Positions 33,457-42,211 of a stretch of 64,000 nt of DNA are shown here, piece by piece. The DNA lies in assembly GCA_963841425.1 (NCBI GenBank), contig CAWJCL010000001.1:372001-436000 (forward strand). The letters are read 5' to 3'. The notes beneath the pieces were generated by a model. It had not been told where the DNA came from. It worked only from the letters and a program-made list of their open reading frames with translations, and made no database searches. How positions within the stretch are numbered: the stretch's first letter is position 1; every line of letters begins with the position of its first letter. The position numbers were made by a program, and so were the translations under genes. Source of the stretch: DATEOR01 sp963841425 (GTDB lineage Bacteria > Actinomycetota > Thermoleophilia > Gaiellales > Gaiellaceae).

Positions 33457-34530
33457 CTACCGGCGGCGCAGGAAGGACGGCACTTCGAGCACGTCCGCGG
33501 GGACATCGAAGCCGCCGCTCACTGGCTCCCGCTCGCGGTCGAGCTCGATGTCCTCGCGCTCGCGCCGCTCACGGCGAAGCGTCCGGTCGAAACCCGTTGC
33601 GATCACGGTGACGCGCACCTTCCCGTGCATGCCCTCGTCGATAACGGCGCCGAAGATGACGTTCGCATTCAGGTCGGCCGCGCCCGTCACGACCTCGGCG
33701 GCCTCGTTCACCTCGAAGAGGCCGAGATCGGATCCGCCCGTGATGTTCAGCAGGATGCCGGTCGCCCCTTCGACCGAGGCCTCGAGGAGCGGAGACGACA
33801 CCGCCGCGCGCGCGGCCTCGGCGGCGCGGTTCTCGCCCTCCGCCTCGCCAATGCCCATGAGGGCGGAGCCGGCATCGGTCATGATCGTCCGCACGTCGGC
33901 AAAGTCGAGGTTGACGAGCCCGGGCACCGTGATCAGGTCGGTGATGCCCTGCACGCCCTGGCGGAGGACCTCGTCGGCCATCCCGAACGCCTCGACGACC
34001 GACGTCCTCTTCTCGACGACCTGTAGCAGCCGGTCGTTCGGGATGATGATCAGGGTGTCGACCTTCTCGCGGAGCTTGGCGATTCCGTTCTGAGCCTGCT
34101 CGGCGCGCTTGCGGCCCTCGAAGTTGAACGGCCGCGTGACGACGCCGACGGTCAGCGCCTTCAGATCCTCGTGGGCGATCTCCGCGATGACCGGCGCGGC
34201 GCCAGTTCCGGTGCCGCCGCCCTCGCCCGCGGTGATGAAGACCATGTCCGCGCCCTTCAGCGCTTCCTTGATCTCGTCCTTCGACTCGAGCGCCGCTTCC
34301 TCGCCGACCTCGGGGTCGGCGCCGGCCCCGAGCCCGCGCGTGCGGTGGGTGCCGATGTGGAGCTTCTGCTCGGCCTCCGACATGAGCAGCGCCTGCGCGT
34401 CGGTGTTCACGGCGACGAACTCGCAGCCGCGCAAACCTGCCTCGATCATCCTGTTCACGGCGTTCGTTCCGCCGCCGCCGGCACCGACGACCTTGATGAC
34501 GGCGAGATAGCTCCCGGACTGGTCTCTCAC
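33457..34530 (-). CDS. ftsZ: Cell division protein FtsZ
   Basis: The 357-residue tubulin-like GTPase forms the division ring. It has GAGGGGTNAVNRMI, the tubulin signature EGGGTGTGAAPVIAEIA, the T7 loop NLDFADVRTIM and the C-terminal conserved peptide DVLEVPSFLRRR that binds membrane tethers such as SepF. No ftsA occurs here. The linker between core and tail is short. The start is GTG 34530 with a good GAGGAGAGGAA site, and it has its own promoter (34579-34607). Confidence 0.97.
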   Translation of the reverse strand: MRDQSGSYLAVIKVVGAGGGGTNAVNRMIEAGLRGCEFVAVNTDAQALLMSEAEQKLHIGTHRTRGLGAGADPEVGEEAALESKDEIKEALKGADMVFITAGEGGGTGTGAAPVIAEIAHEDLKALTVGVVTRPFNFEGRKRAEQAQNGIAKLREKVDTLIIIPNDRLLQVVEKRTSVVEAFGMADEVLRQGVQGITDLITVPGLVNLDFADVRTIMTDAGSALMGIGEAEGENRAAEAARAAVSSPLLEASVEGATGILLNITGGSDLGLFEVNEAAEVVTGAADLNANVIFGAVIDEGMHGKVRVTVIATGFDRTLRRERREREDIELDREREPVSGGFDVPADVLEVPSFLRRR

Positions 34531-34578
34531 CTTTGGTTCCTCTCCTCGTTCCTCAAGCTCATCTTGAGCGTGCGCCTG

Positions 34579-34607
34579 AGAGTACGTCCGCTTTCGCGGG
34601 ATGTCAA
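34579..34607 (-). promoter_or_regulatory. Promoter of ftsZ
   Basis: On the minus strand TTGACA (34607-34602) and TACTCT (34584-34579) are separated by exactly 17 bases. The predicted transcript starts about 42 bases before the ftsZ GTG. This lets ftsZ be expressed apart from the long upstream dcw transcript. Confidence 0.7.
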
Positions 34608-34646
34608 ACCGGTATTTGCAGGGAAGAAGCGGTTAAACCATAACCC

Positions 34647-35444
34647 TCAACCTGAGACTAGAGGGTTGGTGGACGCGACCGGCCGATCGGGCAGCGTGAC
34701 GTCGATATAGGTGAGCGCGTCGCGTTCCTCGTAGCCGAGCTTCCGCAAGACCAGTGCCGCGACGCGTAATTTCGTCCACACATCGACGGGATCCCCGAGA
34801 AGCAGAAGCGGCTGCGTCTCTCCCTCCCCGGCGAGGACGAGAGTGAGCTCGCCGTCCTCGAAGCGCCCCGAGTGGATCGGGAGCGGCATGCGCTTCGGGG
34901 CCTCGGCGAGCGCCGCGAGGACGGTCTTCGTCGCTTCGTCCGCTACGAACTGCCCGGCAACGAGCGGCGCCTCGGGCACGTAGCGGACGCGTGGAAGATC
35001 GGGCGCCTCGGCCGCCTTCGTCGGGCCGATGACACGTCCGCGCACAGAGACGATCCACAGATTCGACCCCTGGTTCACGACCGCCACCGGCTGCTCCGGC
35101 ACGACCAGGAGGCGGAGCGTGTGCGGAAACGCCCGGTCGTAGGTGACGGACTGCACCGAGGGGAGGGCCTCCAGGCGACGGACGACCGCGTTGCCGTCGA
35201 GTGCGACGAGGCTCGTCCCGCGCGTCTCCTCGAGGGACTGTCTAACCGCCTGGCGCACGCTTGCCGGCCCGCCTTCGACCTCGACGGTTCGAAGCGAGAA
35301 CACCGGGGTCTCCCTGGCTCCGAGGTAGAGGAGCCCGAGCACCGCGACGACGCAGGCGCCGATCACCACGGCGCGGCGCCACGGCCCCCGGAGTGCGGGG
35401 ACGCTGCGCGGACGCGCGAGTGCCAGAGCCGGTTGCCGGGCCAT
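34647..35444 (-). CDS. ftsQ: Cell division protein FtsQ/DivIB
   Basis: The 265-residue divisome protein has a short cytosolic start, one membrane helix (VVIGACVVAVLGLLYLGA, about residues 26-43), a POTRA domain beginning FSLRTVEVEGG and a beta domain ending in an LTYIDVTLPDRP segment. It recruits FtsL and the FtsWI synthase outside the membrane. It sits between murB and ftsZ as usual. Confidence 0.9.
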   Translation of the reverse strand: MARQPALALARPRSVPALRGPWRRAVVIGACVVAVLGLLYLGARETPVFSLRTVEVEGGPASVRQAVRQSLEETRGTSLVALDGNAVVRRLEALPSVQSVTYDRAFPHTLRLLVVPEQPVAVVNQGSNLWIVSVRGRVIGPTKAAEAPDLPRVRYVPEAPLVAGQFVADEATKTVLAALAEAPKRMPLPIHSGRFEDGELTLVLAGEGETQPLLLLGDPVDVWTKLRVAALVLRKLGYEERDALTYIDVTLPDRPVASTNPLVSG

Positions 35445-35475
35445 ACCCGACAGTTCGGCGCCGCCCCGTGCCGTC

Positions 35476-36357
35476 CTACCCGAGGGGCGGGATCTCGACG
35501 GCGCCCAGGATCTGCACTTCCGGCTCGAGCGTGACGCCGAACTTCTCGCGCGCCCGCCGCCTTGCTTCGGCGATCAGCGCGACGGCGTCCGAGGATCTGG
35601 CGTCGCCCGCGTTCTCGATGAAGTTCGCGTGCTTGGGGGAGATCTGCGCGCCTCCGATGCGGAACCCACGGAGCCCGCACGCTTCGAGCATCCGCCCCGC
35701 GGTCAGCTCGTGCTCCGGATTTTTGAACACGCTCCCGAACGTGCGTCTATTCGTCGGCTGTGCGTCCTTCCGCTGCTTCTGCATCCCGGCGACGATCTCC
35801 TTGATCTCCGCCGCCGGCCTCGCCACGCCCCGGAACGCGGCGTCCGCGACGACCTGGCCCGGCTCGAGCGCCGAGCGCCGGTAGCTCAGGCCGAGCTCCG
35901 CGGGCGAACGCCAGTCCGCGCCGTCGGCGTCCGCCACCTGCGCCCGAATGAGCACCGACGCGATGTCGCCGCCGTAGGCTCCCGCGTTCATCTTCACGCC
36001 GCCACCGACAGTGCCGGGGATGGCGCACACGAATTCGAGGCCGCCCAGCTCCGCGGCGCGGGCGCGGTGGAGGCAGACGGCGAGAGGCGCACCGCCGCCG
36101 GCGAAGAGAACGCCGTCTTCGACCTGCGCGGACGCGAGCTGGCCGCCGAGCTTCAGCACGAGACCCGGGAAGCCCTCGTCGGCGGCCAGGAGGTTAGACC
36201 CGAGCCCGACCGCAGCGACGGGGAGATCCTCCTCGCGCGCCCACGCCAGCATCTCCACGAGCTCGTTCACGGTGCCTGGGCTCCCGAGCCGGTGGGCGGG
36301 CCCACCCGTGCCGAGGGTCGTGTACTTCGACAGCGCCACGCCTTCGGGGAGATTCAT
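35476..36357 (-). CDS. murB: UDP-N-acetylenolpyruvoylglucosamine reductase
   Basis: The 293-residue FAD enzyme makes UDP-MurNAc. It has YTTLGTGGPAHRLG, VGLGSNLLAADEGFPG, IPGTVGGGVKMNAGAYGGD and FGSVFKNPEHELTAGRMLE followed by GLRGFRIGGAQISPKHANF, typical of the short type II MurB. ATG 36357 overlaps the murC stop by four bases. Confidence 0.95.
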   Translation of the reverse strand: MNLPEGVALSKYTTLGTGGPAHRLGSPGTVNELVEMLAWAREEDLPVAAVGLGSNLLAADEGFPGLVLKLGGQLASAQVEDGVLFAGGGAPLAVCLHRARAAELGGLEFVCAIPGTVGGGVKMNAGAYGGDIASVLIRAQVADADGADWRSPAELGLSYRRSALEPGQVVADAAFRGVARPAAEIKEIVAGMQKQRKDAQPTNRRTFGSVFKNPEHELTAGRMLEACGLRGFRIGGAQISPKHANFIENAGDARSSDAVALIAEARRRAREKFGVTLEPEVQILGAVEIPPLG

Positions 36358-37544
36358 CGCAGGCGTTCCTCGATGAGCGGCAGCGCGGAGTTGACGTCGC
36401 CTGCTCCGACCATGAGCACGAGGTCGCCCGGCCGGGCGAACGACGCGACGAACGCGGCGGCGGCGTGAAGCTCCGGGATCCAGCCGACGCGCATGCCGGG
36501 CCTGACCTCGGAGAGCCGGTCGACCACGAGCTTGCCGGTCACGCCGGAGATGGGCTCCTCGCGGGCCGGATAGATCTCGGTCACGCAGGCGATGTCCGCG
36601 AGGGCCAGCGCTTCGGCCAGCTCGCCGGCGAGGTGGAGTGTGCGCGAGTAGAGGTGCGGCTGGAAGAGCGCGAGCACGCGGCCGCCGTCCACGAGAGTCC
36701 GCGCCGTCTCGAGCGTCGCGGCGATCTCCGCGGGGTGGTGGGCGTAGTCGTCGTAGAGACGGATGCCGTTCACCTCCGCGGCGAGGTCGAAGCGGCGATG
36801 CGCGCCCGTGAAGTCGGCGAGCAGCCGCTCGGCGTCAGGACGAGGCACATCCACGGCTGCGAGGGCGGCGAGCGCGCACGCAGCGTTCAGGCGGTTGTGC
36901 TCGCCCGGCACGGCGAGGTCGAAGTCGACGGGCTCGAGAGCCCTCCCCCAGACGACGGTCTCGATCCCGCCAGCCCAGGCCTCGAAGGCCTCCGCGAGCT
37001 CGGCGTCCGAGCCGAAGGTCGTGTGGTGGTCGAGCTCGACGTTCGTCACGACGGCGACCGTCGCCCGAAGCGCAAAGACGCTTCTGTCCGACTCGTCTCC
37101 CTCGACGACGAGCCAGCCGCTCCCGGCCCTCGCGTTTCCGCCGAGCTGCGGGATCTCGCCGCCGATGAGGAACGACGGGTCGCGGCCGAGCCGGTCGAGC
37201 ACGAAGGCGATCATCGCTGTGGTCGTCGTCTTTCCGTGCGCGCCGGCGACGACGATCGACTCCGCAAGGCCGACGAGCTCGGCGAGGAGCTCCGCGCGGG
37301 CCGCTCCCTCAACTCGCCCGGCGAAGGCGGTCGAGACGAAGACCTCCGCGTCGGCCGGGGGCGCGGGTGGGTCATCCGAGATCAAGACCGGGATTCCCGC
37401 GGCGCGCACACCGTGGAGGTACGGGGTCTCCCGCCGGTCCCAGCCGCTCACGTCCGCACCCCAGGCCTTGGCGAGGATGCCGTAGCCGCTCATCCCCGCT
37501 CCGCCGATCCCGGCCAGCCAGATCTTCCGGCCGCTAAGAGGCAA
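36354..37544 (-). CDS. murC: UDP-N-acetylmuramate-L-alanine ligase
   Basis: The 396-residue ATP-dependent ligase adds the first amino acid. It has the nucleotide-binding start IWLAGIGGAGMSGYGILAKA, the P-loop VVAGAHGKTTTTAMIAFVLD, EGDESDRS, GEHNRLNAACALAA and YDDYAHHPAEIAATLETAR. Length is below the usual 450 residues. It overlaps murG by 11 bases. Mpl (a recycling paralogue) is unlikely given its place between murG and murB. Confidence 0.94.
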   Translation of the reverse strand: MPLSGRKIWLAGIGGAGMSGYGILAKAWGADVSGWDRRETPYLHGVRAAGIPVLISDDPPAPPADAEVFVSTAFAGRVEGAARAELLAELVGLAESIVVAGAHGKTTTTAMIAFVLDRLGRDPSFLIGGEIPQLGGNARAGSGWLVVEGDESDRSVFALRATVAVVTNVELDHHTTFGSDAELAEAFEAWAGGIETVVWGRALEPVDFDLAVPGEHNRLNAACALAALAAVDVPRPDAERLLADFTGAHRRFDLAAEVNGIRLYDDYAHHPAEIAATLETARTLVDGGRVLALFQPHLYSRTLHLAGELAEALALADIACVTEIYPAREEPISGVTGKLVVDRLSEVRPGMRVGWIPELHAAAAFVASFARPGDLVLMVGAGDVNSALPLIEERLR

Positions 37545-38589
37545 GGCGCAGAAGCTCCTTCGCGATGTCGTCGGCGGCGTGGGGGCGCGCGAGCGACGTC
37601 ATCGCCTCCCCCATCTCCCGCAGGCGCTCGTGATCGGCGAGAAGCTCGTCCACCCGCCGCCGAAGGTCGAGCTCGGGCTCGGGCACGACGACGGCGCCTC
37701 CACCGCGCGCGAAGTAGCGCGCGTTCTCTGTTTGGTGGTCGGCGGTCGCGTGCGGATACGGGACGAGCAGGGCGGGCCGGCCGGCGGCGGCGATCTCCCA
37801 GACGGAGCCGCCCGCGCGGGCGACGACGAGGTCGGCCGCGGCCAGGGCGGCGCCGAAGTCGTCCGTGAACGGAAGCAGGCGGTAGTCCCGCCGCGCGACG
37901 CGCTCGGCGAGCGCCGGGTAGTCGCGCTCGCCGGCCATGTGCAGCACCGCCGGGCCCGAGTCGCCGAATGCCTCGAGCGCAGCTTCGTTGAGTCGCTGTG
38001 CGCCCTGGCTCCCGCCGAAGACGAGGACGACCGGTTCCTTCTCCGGAAGCTCGAACAGGAGCCGGGCCTCGACCGGGTCGCCCGGCTGCGAGCGCGGGGG
38101 GATCGGCCGGCCGACCACCTGGTACTTCGGAGGCTCGAGACCCTCGATCGGATAGGCGAGGAACACGACTTTCGCGAACGGCGCCGCCAGGCGGTTTGCC
38201 AGCCCCAGGTGGGCGTCCGCCTCCGAGAGGGCGGCGGGGATCCGCATGCTGCCCGCAGCGAGCACCATCGGTCCGGCGACGTAGCCACCTCCGCCGAGCA
38301 CGACGTCCGGACGGCGCCTGCGCAGGATCCGGGCACAGGCGGGAACTGCCGCGGCCGCGCGGCCGAGCGCCTTCGCAAGACGCATGCTCAGCTCCCGCGG
38401 AAAGCCCTCGACGCCGAAGACGTCGAGCTCGTAGCCCGCGTCACGGACGAGCCGCGAACCGGCGCTCGACGCGAAGGTGACCTCCGCGCCGAGCTGCCTA
38501 AGCGACTCGGCGACGGCGAGTGCCGGTAGCACGTGTCCGGCGGTTCCGCCGGCCGCGATCAGGCACTTCGGTTTCCCGGACGACGGCAT
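37534..38589 (-). CDS. murG: UDP-GlcNAc transferase MurG
   Basis: The 351-residue GT28 glycosyltransferase makes lipid II from lipid I at the inner membrane face. It has LIAAGGTAGHVLPALAVAE, GGGGYVAGPMVLAAG, VFGGSQGAQRLNEA and RAGGSVWEIAAAGRPALLVP. ATG 38589 is firm because the glycine-rich motif lies 12 residues in. As a result its first 92 bases overlap the 3' end of ftsW in another frame. Confidence 0.95.
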   Translation of the reverse strand: MPSSGKPKCLIAAGGTAGHVLPALAVAESLRQLGAEVTFASSAGSRLVRDAGYELDVFGVEGFPRELSMRLAKALGRAAAAVPACARILRRRRPDVVLGGGGYVAGPMVLAAGSMRIPAALSEADAHLGLANRLAAPFAKVVFLAYPIEGLEPPKYQVVGRPIPPRSQPGDPVEARLLFELPEKEPVVLVFGGSQGAQRLNEAALEAFGDSGPAVLHMAGERDYPALAERVARRDYRLLPFTDDFGAALAAADLVVARAGGSVWEIAAAGRPALLVPYPHATADHQTENARYFARGGGAVVVPEPELDLRRRVDELLADHERLREMGEAMTSLARPHAADDIAKELLRLAS

Positions 38590-39676
38590 CGTTCGACGCG
38601 ATGTTAAGGAGGATGCCCACGGCCGCGAGGCCGACCACCAGGCTGGAGCCTCCGTAGGAGACGAAAGGAAGCGGGATCCCGGTCAGCGGCGCGATGCCCA
38701 TGACCGCGCTCACGTTCACGGCGGCCTGCCCGCAAATCAGCGCCGTGATGCCCGCAGCAAGCCGCTTCCCGAAGGGGTCGCGACAGTGCAGCGCGATGTT
38801 GAAGCCGGCGTAGGCGAAAACCGCGAACGCGGCGATGACCGCCATCGCGCCGATGAGCCCGAGCTCCTCGCCGACGATGGCGAAGATCATGTCCGTGGAC
38901 GCCTCGGGCAGGTAGTAGATCTTCTGCACGCTCTCGCCGAGGCCGACTCCGAAGACGCCGCCGGACCCGAGGGCGATCATCGACTGCACGGCCTGGAAGC
39001 CGGCCCCCTGCGGGTCGTGCCAGGGATCGAGGAAACTGAAGATGCGCTCGCGGCGGTACGGCTCGAACCAGATGGCGAGAAGGACGATGCCGGTCGCGAT
39101 CCCGGCCGCCGCGGTGAGGAGGCGAAGCCGCGTGCCGGAGACGACGAGGATCGCGGAGACCATGATTGCGATGGCGATCGCCGTGCCGAGGTCGGGCTCG
39201 ATCAGGATGAGCGCACACGCCAGCCCCACGACGACACCGATCGGCTTGGCCAGCTCGCCGAGGGTACGCGGCGCTGGCCTCCGGGCGAGGAGCGCCGCGG
39301 TCCAGAGCGCGAGCACGAGCTTGGCGAGCTCGGACGGCTGGAAGTTCATGAAGCCGATCGGGATCCAGCGGCGCGCGCCGTTGACGGCGGTCCCGACCGC
39401 GAGCACTGCGACGAGGAGGACGAACGTGACCGCAAGGAGCGGCTGCGTGGCGTGGCGCAACCGGTGGAAGTCGAAACGGGAGAGGATGACGAGCGCGACG
39501 AGGCCCATCACGGCGTAGATCGCCTGGCGCTTCAGGTAGTAGGAGGGTGCGTCGGAGGAGAGAAGCGCGCGCGCCGAGCTCGCGCTGTAGACCATCACGA
39601 GCCCGAAGGCGACGAGCCCGAGCGTCACGAGGACGAGGAGATGGTACTCGAGGTGGCTCCTGGCGGACCGCTTCAC
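38498..39676 (-). CDS. ftsW: SEDS peptidoglycan polymerase FtsW
   Basis: The 392-residue SEDS protein has about ten helices. Landmarks are MVYSASSARALLSSD, RRWIPIGFMNFQPSELAKLV, EPDLGTAIAIAIMVSAIL, GVFGVGLGESVQKIYYLPEA, DMIFAIVGEELGLIGAMAV and GIPLPFVSYGGSSLV. It polymerises septal glycan with FtsI. Its final 30 residues are a basic tail (RRNRRTRATGTRRRR) that overlaps murG. The GTG start at 39676 overlaps the murD stop. Confidence 0.95.
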   Translation of the reverse strand: MKRSARSHLEYHLLVLVTLGLVAFGLVMVYSASSARALLSSDAPSYYLKRQAIYAVMGLVALVILSRFDFHRLRHATQPLLAVTFVLLVAVLAVGTAVNGARRWIPIGFMNFQPSELAKLVLALWTAALLARRPAPRTLGELAKPIGVVVGLACALILIEPDLGTAIAIAIMVSAILVVSGTRLRLLTAAAGIATGIVLLAIWFEPYRRERIFSFLDPWHDPQGAGFQAVQSMIALGSGGVFGVGLGESVQKIYYLPEASTDMIFAIVGEELGLIGAMAVIAAFAVFAYAGFNIALHCRDPFGKRLAAGITALICGQAAVNVSAVMGIAPLTGIPLPFVSYGGSSLVVGLAAVGILLNIASNDAVVRETEVPDRGRRNRRTRATGTRRRRVA

Positions 39677-40926
39677 AGCGCCTCGACGAGCTCGCGGAAG
39701 CGCTCTCCGCGCTCCTCGAAGTCGCGGAACTGGTCGTAGCTCGCGCACGCGGGCGACAGAAGGACGACCTCCCCCGGATCCGCGTCGCGGAACGCGTCCT
39801 GGACTGCTTTCTCCAGGTCGCGCGAGTACGTGAAGCGGACGCCCTCGGCCGCGAGCGCCTCGGCGACCTCGTCCGCGGACTCTCCGATCAGATAGGCCTG
39901 GGCGACCCCCGCTGCGGCTGCCCGCTTGGCGAGGCGCCGGAATGGGATCCCCTTGCGACTCCCGCCCAGGATCAGCCGGATTCCCGGCGGGTAGGCGGAG
40001 AGCGCTCGCTCGGCCGCCTCCGGATTCGTCGCCTTGGAGTCGTTCACGAAACGCACACCACCCACTTCGCGGACGAGCTCGAGGCGGTGCGGCACTCCCG
40101 CAAACGAGGAGAGGCCGGCGGCGATGGCGTCGTCCGGGATCCCCGCGGCGCGCGCGGCGGCGGTCGCCGCTGCGGCATTCTCGCGGTTGTGCTCGCCGGG
40201 GATGGCCGGCTCGGCGGGCAGCTCGTCTCCCAGCGCGAACTCGATTCGCCGGGCCTCGCCCGGAACCGGCTCGAACCCGCGTGGGACGACGGCGACGTCC
40301 TCCGCCCTCTGGTTCTCGAAGATCCGGAGCTTGGCGGAGCGGTAGTCGTCGAGCGTCTCGTGCCGGTCGAGGTGGTCCGGCGCCAGGTTGAGCAGGACGG
40401 CGATGTGCGGGCGGAAGGTGTCGATGTCCTCGAGCTGGAAGCTCGAGAGCTCGCAGACGATCCAGGCTTCTTCGCCGAGCGCGCCGTCGAGCGCGGAGAG
40501 CGGGCGGCCGACGTTCCCGGCCACGGCCACGTCCTTCCCGGCCGCGCGAAAGATGGTTCCGAGCAGCTCGCTCGTGGTCGTCTTGCCGTTCGTCCCGGTG
40601 ACGCCGAGAATCGGGTTTTGGAGCAGCCGAAAGCCGAGCTCGACCTCGCTCCAGAGGGTCAGCCCACGCTCCCGCGCAGCGGCCGCGAGGGGAGCCGCCG
40701 GAGATACGCCTGGGCTTTTCACGAGCAGGTCCACGCCGTCGAGAAGCTCGGGGTCGTCCGCGCCGAGGACGACTTCGACGCCTGCCTCGCGAAGCCTCCC
40801 CGCGTCCACGTCCTCCCGGCGGTCGACCCCGACGACCTCCACCCCGCGGCGCGCCAGCGCGAGGGCCGCTGCTTCGCCCGAGCGGGCCAGGCCGAGGACG
40901 AGCGCTTTGCACGCTTTCATGCTCAC
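39673..40926 (-). CDS. murD: UDP-MurNAc-L-Ala D-glutamate ligase
   Basis: The 417-residue Mur ligase adds D-Glu. It has KALVLGLARSGEAAALALA, the P-loop ILGVTGTNGKTTTSELL, ELSSFQLEDIDTFRPHIAVL and PHRLELVREVGGVRFVNDSK. GTG 40926 has a GGAAGG ribosome site at normal distance; ATG 40920 is an alternative. It is separated from mraY by 84 bases. Confidence 0.95.
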   Translation of the reverse strand: MSMKACKALVLGLARSGEAAALALARRGVEVVGVDRREDVDAGRLREAGVEVVLGADDPELLDGVDLLVKSPGVSPAAPLAAAARERGLTLWSEVELGFRLLQNPILGVTGTNGKTTTSELLGTIFRAAGKDVAVAGNVGRPLSALDGALGEEAWIVCELSSFQLEDIDTFRPHIAVLLNLAPDHLDRHETLDDYRSAKLRIFENQRAEDVAVVPRGFEPVPGEARRIEFALGDELPAEPAIPGEHNRENAAAATAAARAAGIPDDAIAAGLSSFAGVPHRLELVREVGGVRFVNDSKATNPEAAERALSAYPPGIRLILGGSRKGIPFRRLAKRAAAAGVAQAYLIGESADEVAEALAAEGVRFTYSRDLEKAVQDAFRDADPGEVVLLSPACASYDQFRDFEERGERFRELVEAL

Positions 40927-41010
40927 TCGAACCCTTCCCGGCCTTTCGGCGTCAGGCCCCGGCGAAGCCGGGCTCCGCCCTGCGTGAGCGGAGCCGACCG
41001 GGGAGTCGGG

Positions 41011-42033
41011 TCAGGAGGCGAGGTTATTGAAGTTGGAGAAGTAGGCGTAATAGAGGACGAAGCCGCACGCGCAGAGGATCGCGGTCGCGATCCAGAAGCG
41101 CACCGTGATCCTGGTTTCCGACCAGGCCTTCATCTCGAAATGGTGGTGGAGCGGCGCCATGAGGAAGATGCGGCGCCCGAGCCACTTGTAGGTGAGGACC
41201 TGCAAGATCACGGAGAGGGCCTCGACGAGGAAGATGCCGCCGATCAGGAGGAGGAGCAGCTCGGTCTTCGTCATGATCGCGAAGGCCGCAAGCGCGCCTC
41301 CCAGGCCCATCGAGCCCGTATCGCCCATGAAGACCTGGGCCGGGAAGGCGTTGTACCAGAGGAATCCGATCGAGGCTCCGATCAGGCTCGCGCCGAGGAT
41401 GGCAAGATCCAGGTCGATCGGGTCGGCCGGCGCGCCCCGCCGCACGGCGGTCAGGGCGGCGACCAGGCTCATCGCCGTGTAGGTGAGGATCGCGATCGTC
41501 GTCGTGCCGGCGGCGAGCCCGTCGACGCCGTCCGTGAGGTTCACCCCGTTGGCCGCGCCCGCGATGATGAAGAAGGCAAGCACATACCAGGCGTAGGAGA
41601 GCGGCACGTCCACGTCGATCAGCGGCACGTACACGGACGTCGAGAAGCCGCGGTCGGACACGACCAGGCCGACGATGACCGTGATCCCCGCGAGCCAGAC
41701 GAGCTTCCAGCGGCCGGCGAGGCCCAGCGAGCGGCGGCGGGCGATCTTCGTCCAGTCGTCGACGAAGCCGATGGCCGCGCAGCCGAGGGTGACGAAGAAG
41801 GCCGTCAGCGCCGGCAGGGTGTGCTTCGAGAAGGCGAGGAACGGGATCGCCATCGCGAGCATGATCAGAAGGCCGCCCATCGCAGGGGTGCCGCGCTTCC
41901 CGACGTGCCCCTGGGGGCCCTCCTCCCTGATCTGCTGCCCGAACTCGTTGCGCCGCAGGAACTCGATGAACTTCGGGCCCGCGACGATCGAGATGACCAT
42001 CGAGATGAGCCCCGCGAGAAGGACCTGAACCAC
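41011..42033 (-). CDS. mraY: Phospho-MurNAc-pentapeptide transferase
   Basis: The 340-residue polytopic enzyme transfers phospho-MurNAc-pentapeptide to undecaprenyl phosphate, forming lipid I. Landmarks are KRGTPAMGGLLIMLAMAI, the Asp pair in AAIGFVDDWTKI, NLTDGVDGLAAGTTTIAI, MGDTGSMGLGGAL and MAPLHHHFEMKAWSETRI. The start is GTG 42033. A 178-base space separates it from murF, with no gene and no sure promoter. Confidence 0.96.
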   Translation of the reverse strand: MVQVLLAGLISMVISIVAGPKFIEFLRRNEFGQQIREEGPQGHVGKRGTPAMGGLLIMLAMAIPFLAFSKHTLPALTAFFVTLGCAAIGFVDDWTKIARRRSLGLAGRWKLVWLAGITVIVGLVVSDRGFSTSVYVPLIDVDVPLSYAWYVLAFFIIAGAANGVNLTDGVDGLAAGTTTIAILTYTAMSLVAALTAVRRGAPADPIDLDLAILGASLIGASIGFLWYNAFPAQVFMGDTGSMGLGGALAAFAIMTKTELLLLLIGGIFLVEALSVILQVLTYKWLGRRIFLMAPLHHHFEMKAWSETRITVRFWIATAILCACGFVLYYAYFSNFNNLAS

Positions 42034-42211
42034 GCGCGGAGACTAGATGGTTGATCGGAAAGTGGGGTGCCGTCGGGGGCGGTCATGACCGAGCATTGAC
42101 GCCGCGATCATTCCGAGCTCGTACCGTGCGTACGGGCGAGGAACGAGCGTGGCGTCAGGTGACGTGTCATGGCGCCATCCGGCGGTGCCACGGTTTCCGG
42201 TCAATTTTCGA

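Noticed and set aside
40956..40973. Short hairpin between murD and mraY as a terminator
   Set aside because: The stem is only six base pairs in very G+C-rich sequence and sits within the co-oriented dcw cluster, so termination there is unlikely.
39547..42054. An 835-residue open frame opposite ftsW, murD and mraY
   Set aside because: It spans three certain genes on the other strand and has the biased composition of antisense frames.
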